From the NCBI GenBank assembly GCA_000437595.1, contig FR899888.1:9379-18386 (forward strand): a stretch of 9,008 nucleotides of DNA, read 5' to 3'. A program made the translations under genes and the position numbers. The notes below the pieces were generated by a model, which was not told the origin of the DNA, searched no databases, and worked only from the letters and a program-made list of their open reading frames with translations. The stretch is from Faecalibacterium sp. CAG:74. Its GTDB lineage: Bacteria; Bacillota; Clostridia; Christensenellales; Aristaeellaceae. This document shows positions 6,746 through 9,008 of this stretch, in pieces (the stretch's first letter is position 1; every line of letters begins with the position of its first letter).

Positions 6746-7303
6746 ATGAACGGAACGATGGTTGACCTGCTCAGTGGCTACCTGATCGGTGACAATATCA
6801 GCGAATCCAAACGGACACTCGGCGACCTCAAAAACGTATTTCAGAACGAAGCCGTCCGCGCCCAAATGAACCCTGCGACCATCGTCTATGAAGTTCAGAG
6901 CCATATGGCAGTCAAAGACGGCACGCCCGGCGGTCTGTTCTTCGGCACGAGCAACGTCATGCCCGGTCAGGTCGGCGGCGAATACTTCATGACCAAGGGA
7001 CATTATCACGCGCGGCGGGAATGCGGCGAATATTACTGGTGCATTCAGGGCACGGGCGCGCTCATCCTCATGGATGAAAGCGGCAAGTGCTGGTTCGAGC
7101 CGATGCAGCCCGGCAGCCTCCACTATATCCCCGGCTACATCGCGCACCGCCTCGCCAATACGGGCGATACGCCCCTGCGCGTCGGCGCGTGCTGGCCGTC
7201 CGACGCGGGACATGACTATGCGTCCATCGCCGAACATGGCTTCACCGCGCGGCTGATGAACGTCGGCGGCGTCCCGACGCTGGTTCAGGAGGGGCAGGCA
7301 TGA
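6746..7303 (+). CDS. Cupin-type glucose-6-phosphate isomerase
   Basis: Metal-dependent phosphoglucose isomerase of the cupin superfamily (the archaeal-type GPI family), which interconverts glucose-6-P and fructose-6-P in the cytoplasm. The 185 residues are close to the length of the Pyrococcus furiosus enzyme. The metal-binding set is complete: H86 and H88 in GHYHARRECGE, E95 in the same motif, and H134 in PGYIAHR. The spacing between the four equals what I recall for the Pyrococcus enzyme. The cupin beta-barrel core runs roughly from residue 50 to 160. The ribosome binding site AAAGGAG is twelve bases from the ATG, rather far. The stop codon overlaps the start of the mannose-6-phosphate isomerase gene (ATGA at 7300-7303), so the two are probably translationally coupled. 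A related activity on another sugar phosphate is possible, but the family assignment is strong. Confidence 0.9.
   Translation: MNGTMVDLLSGYLIGDNISESKRTLGDLKNVFQNEAVRAQMNPATIVYEVQSHMAVKDGTPGGLFFGTSNVMPGQVGGEYFMTKGHYHARRECGEYYWCIQGTGALILMDESGKCWFEPMQPGSLHYIPGYIAHRLANTGDTPLRVGACWPSDAGHDYASIAEHGFTARLMNVGGVPTLVQEGQA
7287..7302 (+). promoter_or_regulatory. Ribosome binding site and ATGA overlap for the PMI gene
   Basis: AGGAGG (7287-7292), inside the end of the GPI gene, lies seven bases before ATG at 7300-7302. That ATG overlaps the GPI stop TGA at 7301-7303. The site fixes the start of the downstream gene and suggests translational coupling. Confidence 0.85.
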
Positions 7304-9008
7304 GAAAGAGCAATTACGATAAGCGCCCTGTCCTTCATGTGCGGACAAAGGGCGTCAGCGCATGGCAGGGCTGGGAAGCTATCGGTGCACAGCTGCGCAA
7401 AGCCATTGCAGGCAAGCCTGACGCCGTCGTTTGCGTGGACTGCTATCACGGCGTGTGGGAGGTGGATGTGCTGAGCGCGCTGACAGAGCAGCTGAACCCG
7501 TCGCGCGTCTTCTGCACGGCACAGGCGACGCTCCCCAAAGAGCAGGTCAATGCCATGCTGAAAGACCACCTGACCGATGACCGTGTGTTCGGCATCATGG
7601 CGCACTACCGCATCGAGCAGTTCTTCGACATGGAACGGGTAGCGGTGCTTCGGCAGGAAATCGCATTGGTGCACGGTGTCCGGCTGGTGTTCGGCGTCGG
7701 CGCGGCGTTGCTGTGCGAGCATCCCGATGTACTGGTGTATGCGGACATGGCGCGCTGGGAAATCCAGCTCCGCTTCCGCTCCGGCAAACTGGCAAACTGG
7801 CTCAATGACAACTACGGCGAAGACCCGCTGCGCAAATATAAGCGCGGCTACTTCATCGAATGGCGCGTCCTCGACCGCCACAAGCGGACGCTGCATTCGC
7901 ATATTGACTACCTGCTGGACACCAACGACGCCGAGACGCCCCGCATGATGACCGGCGACTGCTACCGCGATGCGCTCAAACAGGCGGTCACGCAGCCCTT
8001 CCGCGTTGCGCCGTATTTCGACCCCGGCGTCTGGGGCGGGCAGTGGATGAAGTCCGTCTGCGGGCTTGACCCGGAAAAGCCCAATTACGCATGGAGCTTC
8101 GATGGTGTGCCGGAGGAAAACAGCCTCCTGCTGGATGTGGACGGCATCGTCGTGGAAACGCCCGCCATCAATCTGGTACATGAGGAAGCTAAAGCGCTCT
8201 TGGGTGACAAGGTTCACGCGCGCTTCGGCACGGAATTCCCGATTCGCTTTGACTTTCTGGACACCATCGGCGGCGGAAATCTGAGCTTGCAGGTGCATCC
8301 GCTGACCGAGTACATTCAGGACACGTTCGGGATGCACTACACGCAGGACGAAAGCTACTACATCCTCGACGCGGCGGAAAACGCCGATACGCATGTCTAT
8401 CTGGGCTGCAAGACGGGCATTCAGCCGGAAGAATTCCAGAAAGCGCTGGAAGACAGTCAGCAGACCGGGCAGTTCGACGCGGAACGCTTCGTCAACGTTA
8501 TTCCGGCGAAAAAGCACGACCACTTCCTGATTCCCGCCGGAACAATACACTGCTCCGGCAGGGACTGCATGGTGCTGGAAATCAGCGCGATGCCCTATAT
8601 CTTCACCTTCAAGCTCTGGGATTGGGGGCGCCTTGGGCTGGATGGACGCCCGCGCCCGATTCACCTTGCGCATGGCATGAAGAACATTCAGTTCGACCGC
8701 GATACAGACTGGGTGCAGAAAAATCTTGTCAACCGCGTGGAGGTGATTCACGAGGAAGAGGGCATCCGCGAGGAACGCACCGGGCTGCACGAGCGGGAGT
8801 TCATTGAGACGCGGCGGCACTGGTTCGACCGGAAGGTGGAGCATGAGACAGGCGGAAGCGTGAATGTGCTGAATCTGGTGGAAGGTGAAGAAGCGGTGGT
8901 AGAGAGCCCGGAAGGGAAATTTGCGCCGTTTGTGGGGCACTATGCGGAGACGTTTATTGTTCCGGCGGCGGTGGGAAGGTATACGGTTGCACCGTATGGG
9001 AAGAGCGT
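7300..9008 (+). CDS. Class I mannose-6-phosphate isomerase with extra N-terminal domain (3' partial)
   Basis: Zinc enzyme interconverting mannose-6-P and fructose-6-P in the cytoplasm. The frame is open from ATG 7300 to the right edge with no stop, giving 569 visible residues; classical bacterial enzymes have about 310-390. The isomerase part begins near residue 233 (PFRVAPYFDPGVWGGQW). Zinc ligands are visible: Q331 and H333 in NLSLQVHP, E351 in DESYYIL, and H417 in PAGTIHC, followed by the family signature LWDWGRLGLDGRPRPIH. Residues 1-230 are an additional domain. It contains VVCVDCYHGVWEVD, placed where a Walker A loop might be but without GxxGxGKS, and YADMARWEIQLRFR. I believe similar long forms occur in gut Clostridia, but I cannot name a function for this domain. 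The gene overlaps the GPI gene by ATGA. The C-terminal end is outside the window. Confidence 0.92.
   Translation, partial: MRKSNYDKRPVLHVRTKGVSAWQGWEAIGAQLRKAIAGKPDAVVCVDCYHGVWEVDVLSALTEQLNPSRVFCTAQATLPKEQVNAMLKDHLTDDRVFGIMAHYRIEQFFDMERVAVLRQEIALVHGVRLVFGVGAALLCEHPDVLVYADMARWEIQLRFRSGKLANWLNDNYGEDPLRKYKRGYFIEWRVLDRHKRTLHSHIDYLLDTNDAETPRMMTGDCYRDALKQAVTQPFRVAPYFDPGVWGGQWMKSVCGLDPEKPNYAWSFDGVPEENSLLLDVDGIVVETPAINLVHEEAKALLGDKVHARFGTEFPIRFDFLDTIGGGNLSLQVHPLTEYIQDTFGMHYTQDESYYILDAAENADTHVYLGCKTGIQPEEFQKALEDSQQTGQFDAERFVNVIPAKKHDHFLIPAGTIHCSGRDCMVLEISAMPYIFTFKLWDWGRLGLDGRPRPIHLAHGMKNIQFDRDTDWVQKNLVNRVEVIHEEEGIREERTGLHEREFIETRRHWFDRKVEHETGGSVNVLNLVEGEEAVVESPEGKFAPFVGHYAETFIVPAAVGRYTVAPYGKS

Noticed and set aside
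7285..8940. 551-codon open frame on the minus strand opposite the mannose-6-phosphate isomerase gene
   Set aside because: The + strand frame has zinc-ligand motifs, an ATGA overlap and a ribosome binding site; the minus-strand product has His/Val/Arg-rich composition typical of antisense shadow frames.

Overview
The window reads as part of a carbohydrate-uptake and catabolism locus from a GC-rich, Gram-positive (Firmicutes/Clostridia-type) bacterium. All six genes are on the + strand. Evidence for the host type: strong AGGAGG-type ribosome binding sites, an LplC/YtcP-type sugar ABC permease next to an LplA-type solute-binding protein, and a mannose-6-phosphate isomerase with an extra N-terminal domain that I associate with gut Clostridia. 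The exact taxon cannot be fixed from the sequence.

Layout: (1) 1-729, the C-terminal part of an ABC permease cut by the left edge; (2) 833-2395, an extracellular sugar-binding protein with an ordinary secretory signal peptide; (3) 2449-2485, a good intrinsic terminator that separates the transport genes from the enzyme genes; (4) 2664-3806, an intracellular cellulase-like clan GH-A hydrolase; (5) 3966-6557, a GH2 beta-mannosidase-type enzyme; (6) 6746-7303, a cupin-type glucose-6-phosphate isomerase; (7) 7300 to the right edge, a class I mannose-6-phosphate isomerase with about 230 extra N-terminal residues, overlapping the previous gene by ATGA and cut by the right edge. No gap between genes exceeds 268 bases; no tRNA, rRNA, CRISPR or transposase was seen.

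How the parts fit (inference): a beta-linked oligosaccharide, plausibly a glucomannan or manno-oligosaccharide fragment, is imported by the ABC system and cut in the cytoplasm by two hydrolases without signal peptides. After phosphorylation by a kinase not seen here, mannose-6-P and glucose-6-P are both converted to fructose-6-P by the paired isomerases.

The most unusual signal is inside the GH2 gene: two runs of 11 and 10 G, each followed by CCCTGA, flank a tandem 10-bp repeat at the junction between the catalytic barrel and the C-terminal domain. Loss of one G in either run creates an immediate stop. This is a candidate slipped-strand (phase-variable) switch, or alternatively a homopolymer artefact. 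A second unexplained signal is a pair of related intergenic elements, on either side of the GH2 gene, that share 17 identical bases and can form two mutually exclusive hairpins.
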